53,316 nt of DNA from Gaiellasilicea sp031371615 (GCA_031371615.1 JANMJY010000076.1:1-53316); one strand, 5' to 3'. Numbered from the stretch's first letter, positions 23,975 through 32,640 are shown. Made by a program: numbers and translations. The notes: generated by a model not told the origin, from the sequence alone.

Positions 23975-24637
23975 ATGTCTCGCTGGGCGACCTTCGACTG
24001 CTACGGCACGCTTGTCGACTGGAACGCCGGCATCCGAGGCGTGCTCGAGGACCTCTTCGGGGCCGAGCGAGGCCCGGAGCTGCTGGCCCGGTACCACCGG
24101 CTCGAGCCCGAGGTGCAGGCGGAGGCCTACCGGAGCTACGCCGAGGTGCTCACGCTGACGCTCGAGCGGCTCGCGCACGAGAACGACCTGTCGATTCCCG
24201 AAGGCGAGTCCGGCGTCCTCGCCCGGTCGCTGCCGGAGTGGCCCGTCTTCCGCGAGGTGCCGGCAGCGCTGACCGAGCTGCGCCGCCGTGGCTGGCAGCT
24301 CGCGATCCTCTCGAACACCGATCGCGCTCTGATCGTCGAGTCCGAGAAGTCGATCGGCGTCTCCGTCGACCTGGTGATCACCGCCGAGGATGTGGGCTCG
24401 TACAAGCCCGCGCACGGGCACTGGAGCCGCTTCTTCGAGACGACGACAGCCGACCGCGAGCACCACGTGCACGTGGCCGCGAGCCTGTTCCACGACGTCG
24501 CGCCCGGCCGCGAGCTCGAGCTCACCACTGTCTGGATCAACCGGCTCGGCGAGGAGGCCGATCCCGAGCCTGACCGGGAGCTTCCGGATCTCTCGTCGCT
24601 GCCGGACACGCTCGACGAGCTCGTGCCCCCGGCGTGA
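23975..24637 (+). CDS. HAD-superfamily hydrolase, haloacid-dehalogenase-like
   Basis: The 220-residue protein starts with TFDCYGTLVDWNAGI, containing the nucleophile aspartate (about residue 8), and has ILSNTDR (motif II), the lysine of motif III in SYKPAHGHW and a motif IV-like VHVAASLFHDVAPGRE. It resembles type II (S)-2-haloacid dehalogenases, but many such proteins are phosphatases, so the substrate is unknown. ATG 23975 is leaderless. It overlaps the next gene as GTGA and leads a three-gene operon with a tandem acetyltransferase and an arginase-fold protein. Confidence 0.9.
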   Translation: MSRWATFDCYGTLVDWNAGIRGVLEDLFGAERGPELLARYHRLEPEVQAEAYRSYAEVLTLTLERLAHENDLSIPEGESGVLARSLPEWPVFREVPAALTELRRRGWQLAILSNTDRALIVESEKSIGVSVDLVITAEDVGSYKPAHGHWSRFFETTTADREHHVHVAASLFHDVAPGRELELTTVWINRLGEEADPEPDRELPDLSSLPDTLDELVPPA

Positions 24638-25554
24638 ACGTCCGCTCTCCCCGGCCCGGGGATCTCGAGGCCGTGCTCGAGGTGCTTCGCGCGGCGGATG
24701 CAGCGGTTGCCGGCGACTCGGACTGGACGGCCTCGGATCTCGCCGCGGAATGGAAGCGGCTCGACGTCGCGCGCGACGCCTGGGTGCTCGAGCTCGACGG
24801 CCGCATCGTCGGCTACGCCAGCTTCGAGGCCAGGGGAGGGCGCCTGGGCGCCGACGGCTACGTCCATCCCGCCTTTCACGGCCAGGGGATCGGCGCGGAG
24901 ATCCTGCGGCTGACCGAAGACCGGGCACGAGCGGTGGCAAGCGAGGTTCCGGCGGGCGAGCGGGTCTACATCCACAACGCGACCCTGAACGGGGACGACT
25001 GCACGGTCCGGTTCTACCGCGACCGCGGCTACGAGCCCGTCCGCGGCTTCCGCGGCATGCTGATCGACCTCGAAGCCGAGCCCGAGGTGCCGCAGGTTCC
25101 AGGAATCGAGATTCGGCCCTACCGGCACCCGGACGAGGCACGCACCGTGTACGACGTCCACCAGGAGGCTTTCACCTCGCACTGGGAGTTCCGGCCGACG
25201 TCGTGGGAGGAGTGGCGAGAGCGTCGTTTCGACCGGGAGACGTTCGATCCGTCGCTCTGGTGGTGCGGGATGGACGGCGAGAGGATTGCCGGGATCGCCT
25301 TCTGCGAGGTGAAGCGCGACCCGGACCAGGGCTGGGTCGACGTGCTCGGCGTCGTGCCCGACTACCGGCGCCGCGGGATCGCGGAAGCGCTGCTGAAGAC
25401 GGCGTTCGCGGAGTTCTGGCGTCGCGGCGAGCCGAGGGTCGGGCTCGGCGTCGACGCGGAGAGCCCCACGGGCGCCACGCGGGTCTACGAGCGGGCCGGG
25501 ATGCGCACGCTCTGGCACGCCACCGTCTACGAGAAAGAGCTGCGCGCCGCATGA
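24634..25554 (+). CDS. Tandem-GNAT acetyltransferase, MshD-like architecture
   Basis: The 306-residue protein contains two GNAT domains. The first (about 1-150) has YVHPAFHGQGIGAEIL, and the second (about 155-306) has LGVVPDYRRRGIAEALL and TGATRVYERAGMRTLW. This arrangement is that of mycothiol synthase MshD and of various uncharacterised actinobacterial acetyltransferases; sequence alone does not decide. GTG 24634 overlaps the HAD stop, and its own stop overlaps the next gene as ATGA, so three proteins are made from one message. The substrate may be an amine handled by its operon partners. Confidence 0.88.
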   Translation: MNVRSPRPGDLEAVLEVLRAADAAVAGDSDWTASDLAAEWKRLDVARDAWVLELDGRIVGYASFEARGGRLGADGYVHPAFHGQGIGAEILRLTEDRARAVASEVPAGERVYIHNATLNGDDCTVRFYRDRGYEPVRGFRGMLIDLEAEPEVPQVPGIEIRPYRHPDEARTVYDVHQEAFTSHWEFRPTSWEEWRERRFDRETFDPSLWWCGMDGERIAGIAFCEVKRDPDQGWVDVLGVVPDYRRRGIAEALLKTAFAEFWRRGEPRVGLGVDAESPTGATRVYERAGMRTLWHATVYEKELRAA

Positions 25555-26327
25555 GCCGCCTCCGGGCCCGCTGTCCCGATTGCCGGACGCTGACCGCCGT
25601 CGCGATCGGACCGGACTACCAGTGCCACTCGTGCGGGCGCGAGTTCTGCGCCGGCCTCGTGCGGGTCCCGCGCGCCTGGGGCGCCGGCGGCGAAACCATG
25701 GCCGAGGCGGCCTTCCACGAGCTGCCCTATCCGGAGGCAAGCGTGATCGAGGCCGACACGCTCGCGGAGCAGACGCTGATGCTCGCGTCGGAGCTGCCAG
25801 ACCGCCCGATCGTCCTCGGCGGCTGTTGCTGCTCACATGTCGGCGCGATCGAAGCGCTCTCGGCCGGCGAGGAGTGCCTGGCCGTCGTCTGGATCGACGC
25901 TCACGGCGACCTGAACACGCCCGCCACCTCACCGTCCGGCAACGCCTGGGGCATGCCGCTGCGGATGGTGCTGGACGACGGCGCCGTGCTCGCCAAGCAC
26001 GTCGCGCTGATCGGCGCCCGCAACCTCGATCCGCCCGAAGTGGAGTTCATCGAAGCGAGCGGCATCCGGACCGGCGACGCCGCCGTCGAGCAGGCGCTTC
26101 GAGGAGCTGACGCCGTCTACGTCGCGCTCGACTGCGACTCGGTCGAGCCGGGGGAGCTCGCGGTCTTCATGCCGGAGCCGGATGGCTTGAGCCTGGACGA
26201 GCTCGAAGCGCTGCTGCGGGACGTCGCCTCGCGCGTCCGGATCGCCGGCCTCGGCTTCACCGGTCTCGTGCGCGACCCGGCGAACGAGCCCAAGCTGGCG
26301 CAGCTCGCGACGGCTCTGGGCTTGTAA
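25551..26327 (+). CDS. Arginase-fold protein with N-terminal zinc ribbon
   Basis: In 258 residues, an N-terminal CPDC..CHSC pair (about 8-29) forms a zinc ribbon, followed by a ureohydrolase-like domain. The metal motif WIDAHGDLNTP is intact, and ALDCDSVEP keeps the two aspartates of motif three. But the first motif, usually GGDHS, reads GGCCCSHVGA, and the GN.HG segment reads GNAWGM. The metal site must therefore differ from arginase or agmatinase. Substrate is unknown; C-N bond hydrolysis is a reasonable guess only. It closes the HAD-GNAT operon. The ATG at 25551 gives a complete zinc ribbon. Confidence 0.85.
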   Translation: MSRLRARCPDCRTLTAVAIGPDYQCHSCGREFCAGLVRVPRAWGAGGETMAEAAFHELPYPEASVIEADTLAEQTLMLASELPDRPIVLGGCCCSHVGAIEALSAGEECLAVVWIDAHGDLNTPATSPSGNAWGMPLRMVLDDGAVLAKHVALIGARNLDPPEVEFIEASGIRTGDAAVEQALRGADAVYVALDCDSVEPGELAVFMPEPDGLSLDELEALLRDVASRVRIAGLGFTGLVRDPANEPKLAQLATALGL

Positions 26328-26349
26328 CCCTGACCCGGAAGGTCGGGTC

Positions 26350-26355
26350 TAAGAT
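26350..26355 (+). promoter_or_regulatory. -10 element of accD-accA, probably leaderless
   Basis: TAAGAT is followed by six bases and the accD ATG. It lies in the 34-base gap after the arginase-fold gene, so accD-accA probably has its own start of transcription. Confidence 0.5.
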
Positions 26356-26361
26356 CACACG

Positions 26362-27204
26362 ATGGCCGACGCGAAAATCGACGTCTCGATCGAGCACAAG
26401 CAAGCTCCCGAGCCTCCGCCGAAGAAACACCCGAATACGTGCCCGAGCTGCGGCTCGCACTACCGGGACGACGAGCTGGCCGCGAATCTTCGCGTGTGCA
26501 CCCAGTGCGGCCACCACTTTCCGGTCCAGGCACACGAGCGGATCGCGCAGCTCGCCGATCCGGGCAGCTTCGTCGAAGAGGCCGCCGAGCTCCGCTCGGC
26601 CGACCCGCTCGGCTTCTTCGATCTCCGCGCCTACAACGAACGGTTGGCGGAGGCGGAGGTCACGACCGGGCTGGGCGACGCGCTGGTCATCGGCAACGCC
26701 ACGATCGACGAGCAGCCGTGTGAGCTCGCGGTGATGGACTTCTCGTTCATGGGCGGCTCCATGGGATCGGTCACGGGCGAGAAGTTCGCGCGTGCCTGCG
26801 AGAGCGCCGGGGCGGCCGGCGTGCCGCTCATCTCCATCTCGGCCTCCGGAGGCGCGCGGATGCAGGAAGGGATTCTGGCGCTGATGCAGCTGCCGAAGAC
26901 GGTCGTCGCGGTCGAGGAGCTGCACGAGGCAGGCTCCGCGCTGATCTCGGTGATGGCCCATCCGACGACCGGCGGCCTGCTCGCGAGCTTTGCGAGCCTC
27001 GGCGACGTCGTCCTTGCCGAGCCGGGAGCGCTGATGTCGTTCGCAGGTCCGCGCGTCGTCGCGCAGACGACGCGCGAGAAGCTCCCGGACGACTTCGGGC
27101 TCGCGGAGTCGAACCTTCGCTTCGGCCACCTGGACGCGATCGTGCCGCGGCCCGAGCTGCGGTCGACGCTCGCAAAGCTGCTCCGGCTGTTCGGAGCGGA
27201 GTAG
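26362..27204 (+). CDS. accD: Acetyl-CoA carboxylase carboxyltransferase beta subunit
   Basis: AccD and AccA form the carboxyltransferase that moves CO2 from biotin to acetyl-CoA, giving malonyl-CoA for the fab genes nearby. The 280-residue product has the four-cysteine zinc ribbon (CPSC and CTQC, about 28-51) and the crotonase-like core with MDFSFMGGSMGSVTGEK and SASGGARMQEG. ATG 26362 is preceded by TAAGAT at six bases. A split AccA/AccD pair is unusual for actinobacteria such as Streptomyces, which use fused acyl-CoA carboxylase beta chains. Confidence 0.96.
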   Translation: MADAKIDVSIEHKQAPEPPPKKHPNTCPSCGSHYRDDELAANLRVCTQCGHHFPVQAHERIAQLADPGSFVEEAAELRSADPLGFFDLRAYNERLAEAEVTTGLGDALVIGNATIDEQPCELAVMDFSFMGGSMGSVTGEKFARACESAGAAGVPLISISASGGARMQEGILALMQLPKTVVAVEELHEAGSALISVMAHPTTGGLLASFASLGDVVLAEPGALMSFAGPRVVAQTTREKLPDDFGLAESNLRFGHLDAIVPRPELRSTLAKLLRLFGAE

Positions 27205-27205
27205 G

Positions 27206-28138
27206 GTGCCCCGTGATGCTGAAATCAGGCTGCGTGACCGTTTGAGCAAGCTGGGCGGGCTCGATCTGCTGCGCGGAGCGCGTCTCTCGGGAGAGCTCGA
27301 GCGGCTTCAGCATCAGCTCGACAGGATCGAGGCCGAGCCGACCGACGAGGAGATCTGGAACAAGGTCGAGCTCGCCCGCCACGAGGATCGGCCCTACACG
27401 CTCGACTACGTCGAGCGCCTGCTCGAGGACTGGTTCGAGCTGCACGGCGACCGTGGTCGCGCCGACGATCAGGCTCTCGTCGCCGGACTCGGCAAGCTCG
27501 AGGGCCGGACCGTCGCTTTGATCGGACACCAGAAGGGTCGCGACATCAAGGAGCGGACGAAGCGAAACTTCGGCATGGCCTATCCGGAGGGCTATCGCAA
27601 GGCGATGCGGGTGATGGCGCTCGCCGAGCAGCACCGGTTCCCGCTCGTGACGCTCGTGGACACGCCTGGCGCCTACCCCGGGATCGCTGCCGAGCAGCAC
27701 GGTCAGGGCGGCGCCATCGCACGCTCGCAGGCCGTGATGGCACGCCTCGGCGTCCCCACCGTCTCGTGCATCATCGGCGAAGGCGGCTCCGGCGGCGCCG
27801 TCGCGATCGCCCTGGCCGACACGGTGTTGATGCAGGAGAACGCGATCTACTCGGTGATCTCGCCCGAGGGCTGCGCGGCGATCCTCTGGCGGGACGCCGG
27901 CGAGAAGCGCAAGGCCGCTGCCGCCTTCAAGCCCGACGCCACCCACTGTCTCGAGCTCGGCGTGATCGACGGAATCGTTCCCGAGCCGCCCGGCGGCGCG
28001 CACGAGAGCCCGGATGAGGCCGCGCGGCTGCTCGGCGCAGCGATCGGGGATGCGCTGGAGGATCTGGACGGCATTCCGCCGAAGGAGTTACGAGCCCGCC
28101 GGCGGGCGAAGTTCCGCGCCATGGGCGTGCTTGCCTGA
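27206..28138 (+). CDS. accA: Acetyl-CoA carboxylase carboxyltransferase alpha subunit
   Basis: The 310-residue alpha subunit has the N-terminal helical part (LERLQHQLDRI), the core LIGHQKGRDIKERTKRNFGM, PLVTLVDTPGAYPGI, GEGGSGGAVAIA and ISPEGCAAILWRD. GTG 27206 follows the accD stop by one base, which indicates coupling and a fixed ratio of the two subunits. The gene ends a two-gene operon; 146 bases without a gene follow. Confidence 0.96.
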   Translation: MPRDAEIRLRDRLSKLGGLDLLRGARLSGELERLQHQLDRIEAEPTDEEIWNKVELARHEDRPYTLDYVERLLEDWFELHGDRGRADDQALVAGLGKLEGRTVALIGHQKGRDIKERTKRNFGMAYPEGYRKAMRVMALAEQHRFPLVTLVDTPGAYPGIAAEQHGQGGAIARSQAVMARLGVPTVSCIIGEGGSGGAVAIALADTVLMQENAIYSVISPEGCAAILWRDAGEKRKAAAAFKPDATHCLELGVIDGIVPEPPGGAHESPDEAARLLGAAIGDALEDLDGIPPKELRARRRAKFRAMGVLA

Positions 28139-28284
28139 GCGCAGTTCCAGTTGGCAGGGGTGATTTTCCACACCTTCCACAGGCTTTTCCCCTGCTCTGA
28201 ATATCTGCTGAAACCTACTTTCATACAGATTGAGGCCGGCACGCGCCGACCTCGACCGGGCTCCTGCGCGGGGAGGACTCTGCC
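28139..28284 (+). promoter_or_regulatory. accA-ligD intergenic region with DnaA-box-like sites
   Basis: The gap is more AT-rich than its surroundings at 28160-28230. It holds TTTTCCACA (28164-28172, one mismatch to the DnaA box) immediately followed by CCTTCCACA (28173-28181). A GGGGAGG about nine bases before the ligD GTG is a clear ribosome-binding site, so ligD has a leader. A -10 is not certain; CATACA near 28223 is possible. Confidence 0.4.
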
Positions 28285-30606
28285 GTGGCCTCGCTGAAGG
28301 ATTACGAGCACAAGCGCACCCGCGGGCAGACGCCTGAGCCTTTCGGGAAGGGTCGACGAGGCAAGGCGCCGACCTTCGTGGTCCAGCGGCACGATGCCCG
28401 CCGGCTGCACTACGACTTTCGGCTCGAGCGCGACGGGGTGCTTGCGAGCTGGGCCGTGCCGAAGGGCGTCCCGCTCGAGCCCGGCACGCAGCATCTCGCC
28501 GTCCACGTCGAGGACCATCCGCTCTCGTACGGCAGCTTCGAAGGCGAGATCCCGGCCGGCAACTACGGGGCGGGAACCGTGGAGATCTGGGACCGCGGCA
28601 CGTACGAGCTGGTCGAGGAGAAGCCGAACGGAGGGCTCACCGTGCACCTGCACGGCGAGCGGCTGGAGGGCGTCTGGACGCTCGTGCCGGCGAAGCTCGG
28701 CGGCGATCCGAAGAACTGGCTGCTCGTCAGGAAGAAGGAGGACGTGCCTCCCGCGAAGCGCCGCGGCTACGCACCGATGCTGGCGACGATCGCCGCCGAT
28801 GTGCCGACCGGCGAGGGCTGGCTCTACGAAGTGAAGTGGGACGGCTTCCGAGCGGTCGCGACGATCCGGGGCGGCGACGTCGATCTGCGCAGCCGAAACG
28901 ACAAGTCGTTCGTGGATCGCTTTCCGACCGTCGTCCGCACGCTCGAGGGCGCGCTCCGGACGCCGGACTGCGTGCTCGACGGAGAGGTGGTGGCGGTCGG
29001 CGAGGACGGCCGCGCGACGTTCTCCGCGATGCAACAGGGGAAGGAAGGCACCACCTATCTCTACGTCGCGTTCGACCTGCTCGAACTGGAGGGAACACCG
29101 CTGATCGATCTGCCGCTGGCCGAGCGGCGAGAGCGGCTGGCGGAGATCGTCGACAAGCGCCAGCGGGGCATCCAGATCTCCGAGGCATTCGATGACGGTC
29201 GGGCGCTGTACGACGCCGCCCAGCAGCAGCGCTTCGAGGGGATCATGGCCAAGCGGGCCGACTCCCGCTACGAGCCGGGGAGACGCTCGCGCAGTTGGCT
29301 GAAGATCAAGACACAGGGACGGCAGGAGCTCGTGGTCACGGGCTACACGAAGGGGCAGGGCCGCCGCGCCGCCGCGTTCGGCGCGCTCGTCCTCGGCGTG
29401 CACGAGAACGGCGTGCTTCGCTGGGCGGGGAACGTCGGTACCGGCTTCGGCGACGCGGAGATGAAGCGACTGCTCGCCCGCCTGAAGCCGCTCCGAAGCG
29501 ACGCCGCGCCCTTCGCCGAGGTGCCGAAGATGCCGAAGGTTCGGAAGGGCGACGTCGTCTGGGTCGAGCCGGAGCTCGTGGCCGAGGTGCGTTTCGCCGA
29601 GTGGACGCACGACGGCAGACTGCGGGCGCCGGTGTACCAGGGACTGCGCGAGGACAAGGAGGCGGACGAGGTGCAGCGCGAGCGACCGACGATCGAGCCG
29701 GAGATCACGAAGGGCAAGCGCGTCCTGAAGCTGTCCAACCTGGACAAGCCGTTCTGGCCGGACGAGGGGATCACCAAGGGCGACCTGCTCGCGTACTACC
29801 GCGACATCGCGCCGGTGCTCGTGCCGCACCTTAAGGACAGGCCGTTCACGATGAAGCGCTACCCGGACGGCTGGCAGGGTAAGTTCTTCTTCCAGAAGGA
29901 CGCGCCTAAGCACATGCCGGACTGGATCCCGACCGCGCAGTTCGAGGCGTCCACGCGGGACAAGCCACCCAGGCGCCGGCTGATCGATTTTCCGCTCGTC
30001 AACGACGAGCTCGCCCTGCTCTGGATGGTGAACATGGGCTGCATCGACCTGAACACGTGGTATTCGCGGGTGGACAAGCCCTCTCGGCCCGACTTCGTCC
30101 TCTTCGACCTCGATCCGTCGCCAGACGTCGGCTTCCCGGAGGCGATCCGCGTCGCGCTCCTGATCAAGCAGACGCTCGACCTGCTCGAGCTCGAGTCACA
30201 CGCCAAGACGAGCGGCTCCGAGGGGATCCACATCCTCGTGCCGATCGCGCGGCGCCACACGTTCACCGAGACGCGTGAGTTCTCCGAGATCATCGCCGGC
30301 GCGATCGCTCGCGCTCATCCAGGCTTGGCGACGACCGAGTGGACGAAGGCCAAGCGGCGCGGCGTCCTGATCGACACGAACCAGAATGGAGAGGGGAAGA
30401 CGATCGCGTCTGCCTACTCCGTGCGGCCGAAGCCGGGTGCTCCGGTCTCGACGCCGCTGCGCTGGGACGAGGTGAACGAGTCGCTCGACCCGGCCGCGTT
30501 CACGATGGACGCGGTGCTGGAGCGGGTGGCCCGGGAGGGCGACCTGTTCGAAGGCGTGCGCTCGTCGAAGCAGTCGCTGAGCGCGGCGCTGAAGTCGCTG
30601 CGCTAG
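28285..30606 (+). CDS. ligD: ATP-dependent DNA ligase LigD, PE-LIG-POL order
   Basis: LigD repairs double-strand breaks by non-homologous end joining with Ku. Three domains are read in order: 3'-phosphoesterase (about 1-155, with FVVQRHDARRLHYDFRLE and HPLSYGSFEGEIP), ATP-dependent ligase (about 165-460, nucleophile lysine in EVKWDGFRAVA) and primase-type polymerase (about 480-773, metal aspartates in VLFDLDPSPD). Pseudomonas has this order; mycobacterial LigD is POL-PE-LIG. The 773-residue protein starts at GTG 28285. No ku gene lies in the window. Its stop shares CTAG with the opposing gene. Confidence 0.97.
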   Translation: MASLKDYEHKRTRGQTPEPFGKGRRGKAPTFVVQRHDARRLHYDFRLERDGVLASWAVPKGVPLEPGTQHLAVHVEDHPLSYGSFEGEIPAGNYGAGTVEIWDRGTYELVEEKPNGGLTVHLHGERLEGVWTLVPAKLGGDPKNWLLVRKKEDVPPAKRRGYAPMLATIAADVPTGEGWLYEVKWDGFRAVATIRGGDVDLRSRNDKSFVDRFPTVVRTLEGALRTPDCVLDGEVVAVGEDGRATFSAMQQGKEGTTYLYVAFDLLELEGTPLIDLPLAERRERLAEIVDKRQRGIQISEAFDDGRALYDAAQQQRFEGIMAKRADSRYEPGRRSRSWLKIKTQGRQELVVTGYTKGQGRRAAAFGALVLGVHENGVLRWAGNVGTGFGDAEMKRLLARLKPLRSDAAPFAEVPKMPKVRKGDVVWVEPELVAEVRFAEWTHDGRLRAPVYQGLREDKEADEVQRERPTIEPEITKGKRVLKLSNLDKPFWPDEGITKGDLLAYYRDIAPVLVPHLKDRPFTMKRYPDGWQGKFFFQKDAPKHMPDWIPTAQFEASTRDKPPRRRLIDFPLVNDELALLWMVNMGCIDLNTWYSRVDKPSRPDFVLFDLDPSPDVGFPEAIRVALLIKQTLDLLELESHAKTSGSEGIHILVPIARRHTFTETREFSEIIAGAIARAHPGLATTEWTKAKRRGVLIDTNQNGEGKTIASAYSVRPKPGAPVSTPLRWDEVNESLDPAAFTMDAVLERVAREGDLFEGVRSSKQSLSAALKSLR

Positions 30607-31229
30607 CCGGCGCCGAAGAGCGGTAAGCACGGCTCCATTCCGTCGACGAGCACTTCGAAGGAGGCGCCGGCCCAGTCCACCCGGTCGAGTCGCACGTGTA
30701 GGTGCGGCTGCGGAGTCCCTCGCGGGCTCAGCGTGTCCTGGCCCGTAGTGCGGTAGCCGAGCTTCTCCGAGACACGGCGTGACGCCGCGTTGGCCTCGAA
30801 GACCGCCGATGTGACGGCCTCGGCACGGAGGTGCCAGAACGCGAGCTCGATGACGGCCGTTCGCATCTCGGTGCCGATTCCGCGGCCCTGGTGCGCGCGT
30901 CCGACCCACGAACCGGATCCGACGACACGGTCGCGGGCGAAGTGTTCCGCTCCGATGCCCTGCGTCCCCACGAGGCGGCCGTCCGTCCAGGTCCCGAGCT
31001 CCAACGTCCAGCACTCCTTGCTCCACCCTTGGCGTAGCGAGTGGTGATGGGCGAGGAAGGCCTCCTGCGTCAGCTCGTCAGTCCACGCGACGGCGAACGG
31101 CATCTCCTCGGGAGGATGAATCCCAGCGGCGGCGAGCTCGTACAGCTCGACGAGCTCCGCCTCGGTCGGGAGCCGCAACTCGAGTCGCGGCGTCCGCACT
31201 CGCAGGCCGTAGAGCGGCTCGAGATTCAC
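30603..31229 (-). CDS. GNAT acetyltransferase, RimJ/RimL-like
   Basis: The 208-residue protein belongs to the RimJ/RimL-type group: it begins VRTPRLELRLPTEAELVELYELA, has the CoA loop GRAHQGRGIGTEMRTAVIELAF and AANAASRRVSEKLGYRTTG-type motif. The final 45 residues add a beta extension. Such proteins acetylate or succinylate protein N-termini, antibiotics or lysines; the target cannot be inferred. GTG 31229 overlaps the ndh stop as GTGA, so it is probably the last gene of that transcript. Its stop codon shares CTAG with ligD. Confidence 0.88.
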   Translation of the reverse strand: MNLEPLYGLRVRTPRLELRLPTEAELVELYELAAAGIHPPEEMPFAVAWTDELTQEAFLAHHHSLRQGWSKECWTLELGTWTDGRLVGTQGIGAEHFARDRVVGSGSWVGRAHQGRGIGTEMRTAVIELAFWHLRAEAVTSAVFEANAASRRVSEKLGYRTTGQDTLSPRGTPQPHLHVRLDRVDWAGASFEVLVDGMEPCLPLFGAG

Positions 31230-32482
31230 TCGCCGAGTCGGCGCGGGTGGCCGAGCAGCGAGAGCTCTGCGATGTCCCGGCGGAAGAAGAGCGACGTCGT
31301 CCAGTCGACAACGACCCGGAGCTTGCGCGAGAGCAGCGGCAGCTGGAAGAGGTGATAGCTGCGGGTGACGAACCAGCCGGGGAAGCCGCGCAGGCGGACA
31401 CCCATCACGTCCGCGATCCCCTTGTAGCGGCCGAGCGTCGCCACCTGGCCGAGCATGCGGTAGGCGTAGGGCTGCGGGGAGCCACTGAGGTTCTTCGCCA
31501 GCCGGCGTGCCTGGCGGAGGGCGTGCTGGCAGGTGGGCGGGTCGACGTGCTCGGGCGTCGCGCCGTTCGGGACCGCGGCGCAGTCGCCGAGCGCCCATAC
31601 CCGCTCGCGGCCCTCGACTCGCAGCAACGAATCGACGCGGACGCGGCCTCGCCCGTCCAGCGGCAAGCCGAGCTGGCCAAGCAGCGGGTGGGCGCGGACG
31701 CCGGCCGTCCAGACGAGCGTGTTCGTCGGGATGCGCTCGCCGTCGGAGAGCGTCGCTTCCTCGGCGTCGAGCGACATCAGGGTCGTCGAGGTCCTGATGT
31801 CCACGCCGCGGCGGGCGAGCTCCCGGGCCGCGTATTCGCCGAGGCGCGTCGGGATCTCCGCCAGGATCTTGGGAGCCGCGTCGACGAGCACCCAGCGCTG
31901 CGTGGCGTTGTGCAGCCGCGGGTACCAGCGAAGCGCGTCCTTGACGAGGTCGGAGAGCTCCGCGAGCGCCTCGACGCCCGCGTAGCCGGCTCCGACGAAG
32001 ACGAAGGTGAGGTGCGCGGCCGTACTTTCCTGGCCGAGCTCGGCGTCGGCTGCCTCCAGCTCTCGCAGCACGTGGTTGCGGAGATGGATCGCGTCGGCGA
32101 GATCCTTGAAGCCGAGCCCGTGCTCGGCGAGCCCGGGTACGGGCAGTGTCCGGGCGACCGCGCCGAGCGCGATCACGAGCTCGTCGTAACCGACCTCGTC
32201 GGTGCCGCCGTCCGGCCGCTCGATGGCTGCGAGCCGCTGCTCCTCGTCGATCGCCGTGACGCGAGCAAGCAGCAGCTCCGCGTGCGGGCACATCTGCCGC
32301 AGCGGGACGACCACGTGGCGCGGCTCGAGCGTACCCGAGGCCGCCTCCGGGAGCATCGGGGTGTAGAGCATGAAGTTCTCCGGGCTGACGATCGTGGCGC
32401 CGTGCTTGCCGCGCAGTCGCGCGACGTATGCCCCGGCAAAGCCGCCGCCCACCACGAGCACTCCTCCACGCGCCTTCCGCAT
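31226..32482 (-). CDS. ndh: Type II NADH dehydrogenase (NDH-2) family flavoprotein
   Basis: NDH-2 passes electrons from NADH to quinone without proton pumping. The 418-residue protein has the FAD motif GGVLVVGGGFAGAYVA (residues 6-21), the NAD motif FVFVGAGYAGVEALAEL and the FAD-binding ALGDCAAVP. The C-terminal part (FLTSYHLFQLPLL-like and DWTTSLFFRRDIAELSLLG) contains the membrane-binding segment typical of NDH-2. Related oxidoreductases of other function exist, so the enzymatic role is likely but not proven. ATG 32482 has GAGAG close upstream. Confidence 0.9.
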   Translation of the reverse strand: MRKARGGVLVVGGGFAGAYVARLRGKHGATIVSPENFMLYTPMLPEAASGTLEPRHVVVPLRQMCPHAELLLARVTAIDEEQRLAAIERPDGGTDEVGYDELVIALGAVARTLPVPGLAEHGLGFKDLADAIHLRNHVLRELEAADAELGQESTAAHLTFVFVGAGYAGVEALAELSDLVKDALRWYPRLHNATQRWVLVDAAPKILAEIPTRLGEYAARELARRGVDIRTSTTLMSLDAEEATLSDGERIPTNTLVWTAGVRAHPLLGQLGLPLDGRGRVRVDSLLRVEGRERVWALGDCAAVPNGATPEHVDPPTCQHALRQARRLAKNLSGSPQPYAYRMLGQVATLGRYKGIADVMGVRLRGFPGWFVTRSYHLFQLPLLSRKLRVVVDWTTSLFFRRDIAELSLLGHPRRLGE

Positions 32483-32640
32483 GGCGCGATTCTCTCAGCA
32501 ACGGCCGCGGCGCCCGCGTCGGGTTGTCGTCAACGCGGACATCGTGGCGCTGTCGCTCGCTCCCGACGTGGACGAGCTCGTCTCGGCCGGCCTCGCCGAC
32601 GCGAAGTGGAAGCTCGCCCGGCGGCCGAGCGCGTCTTCGC
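32483..32640. other. Intergenic gap between ndh and the Rrf2 gene
   Basis: No gene, RNA or repeat is supported in this 158-base stretch. A short open frame on the plus strand passes through, but it is antisense to no known gene and shows no start signal. It probably holds the ndh promoter. Confidence 0.4.

Noticed and set aside
27847..29913. A 688-codon frame antisense to accA and ligD
   Set aside because: It runs across two well-supported genes and their intergenic region and has no domain of its own.
32483..32640. A possible small plus-strand gene between ndh and the Rrf2 gene
   Set aside because: The frame is open and reads plausibly hydrophobic in part, but it has no start codon with a signal and no recognisable family.
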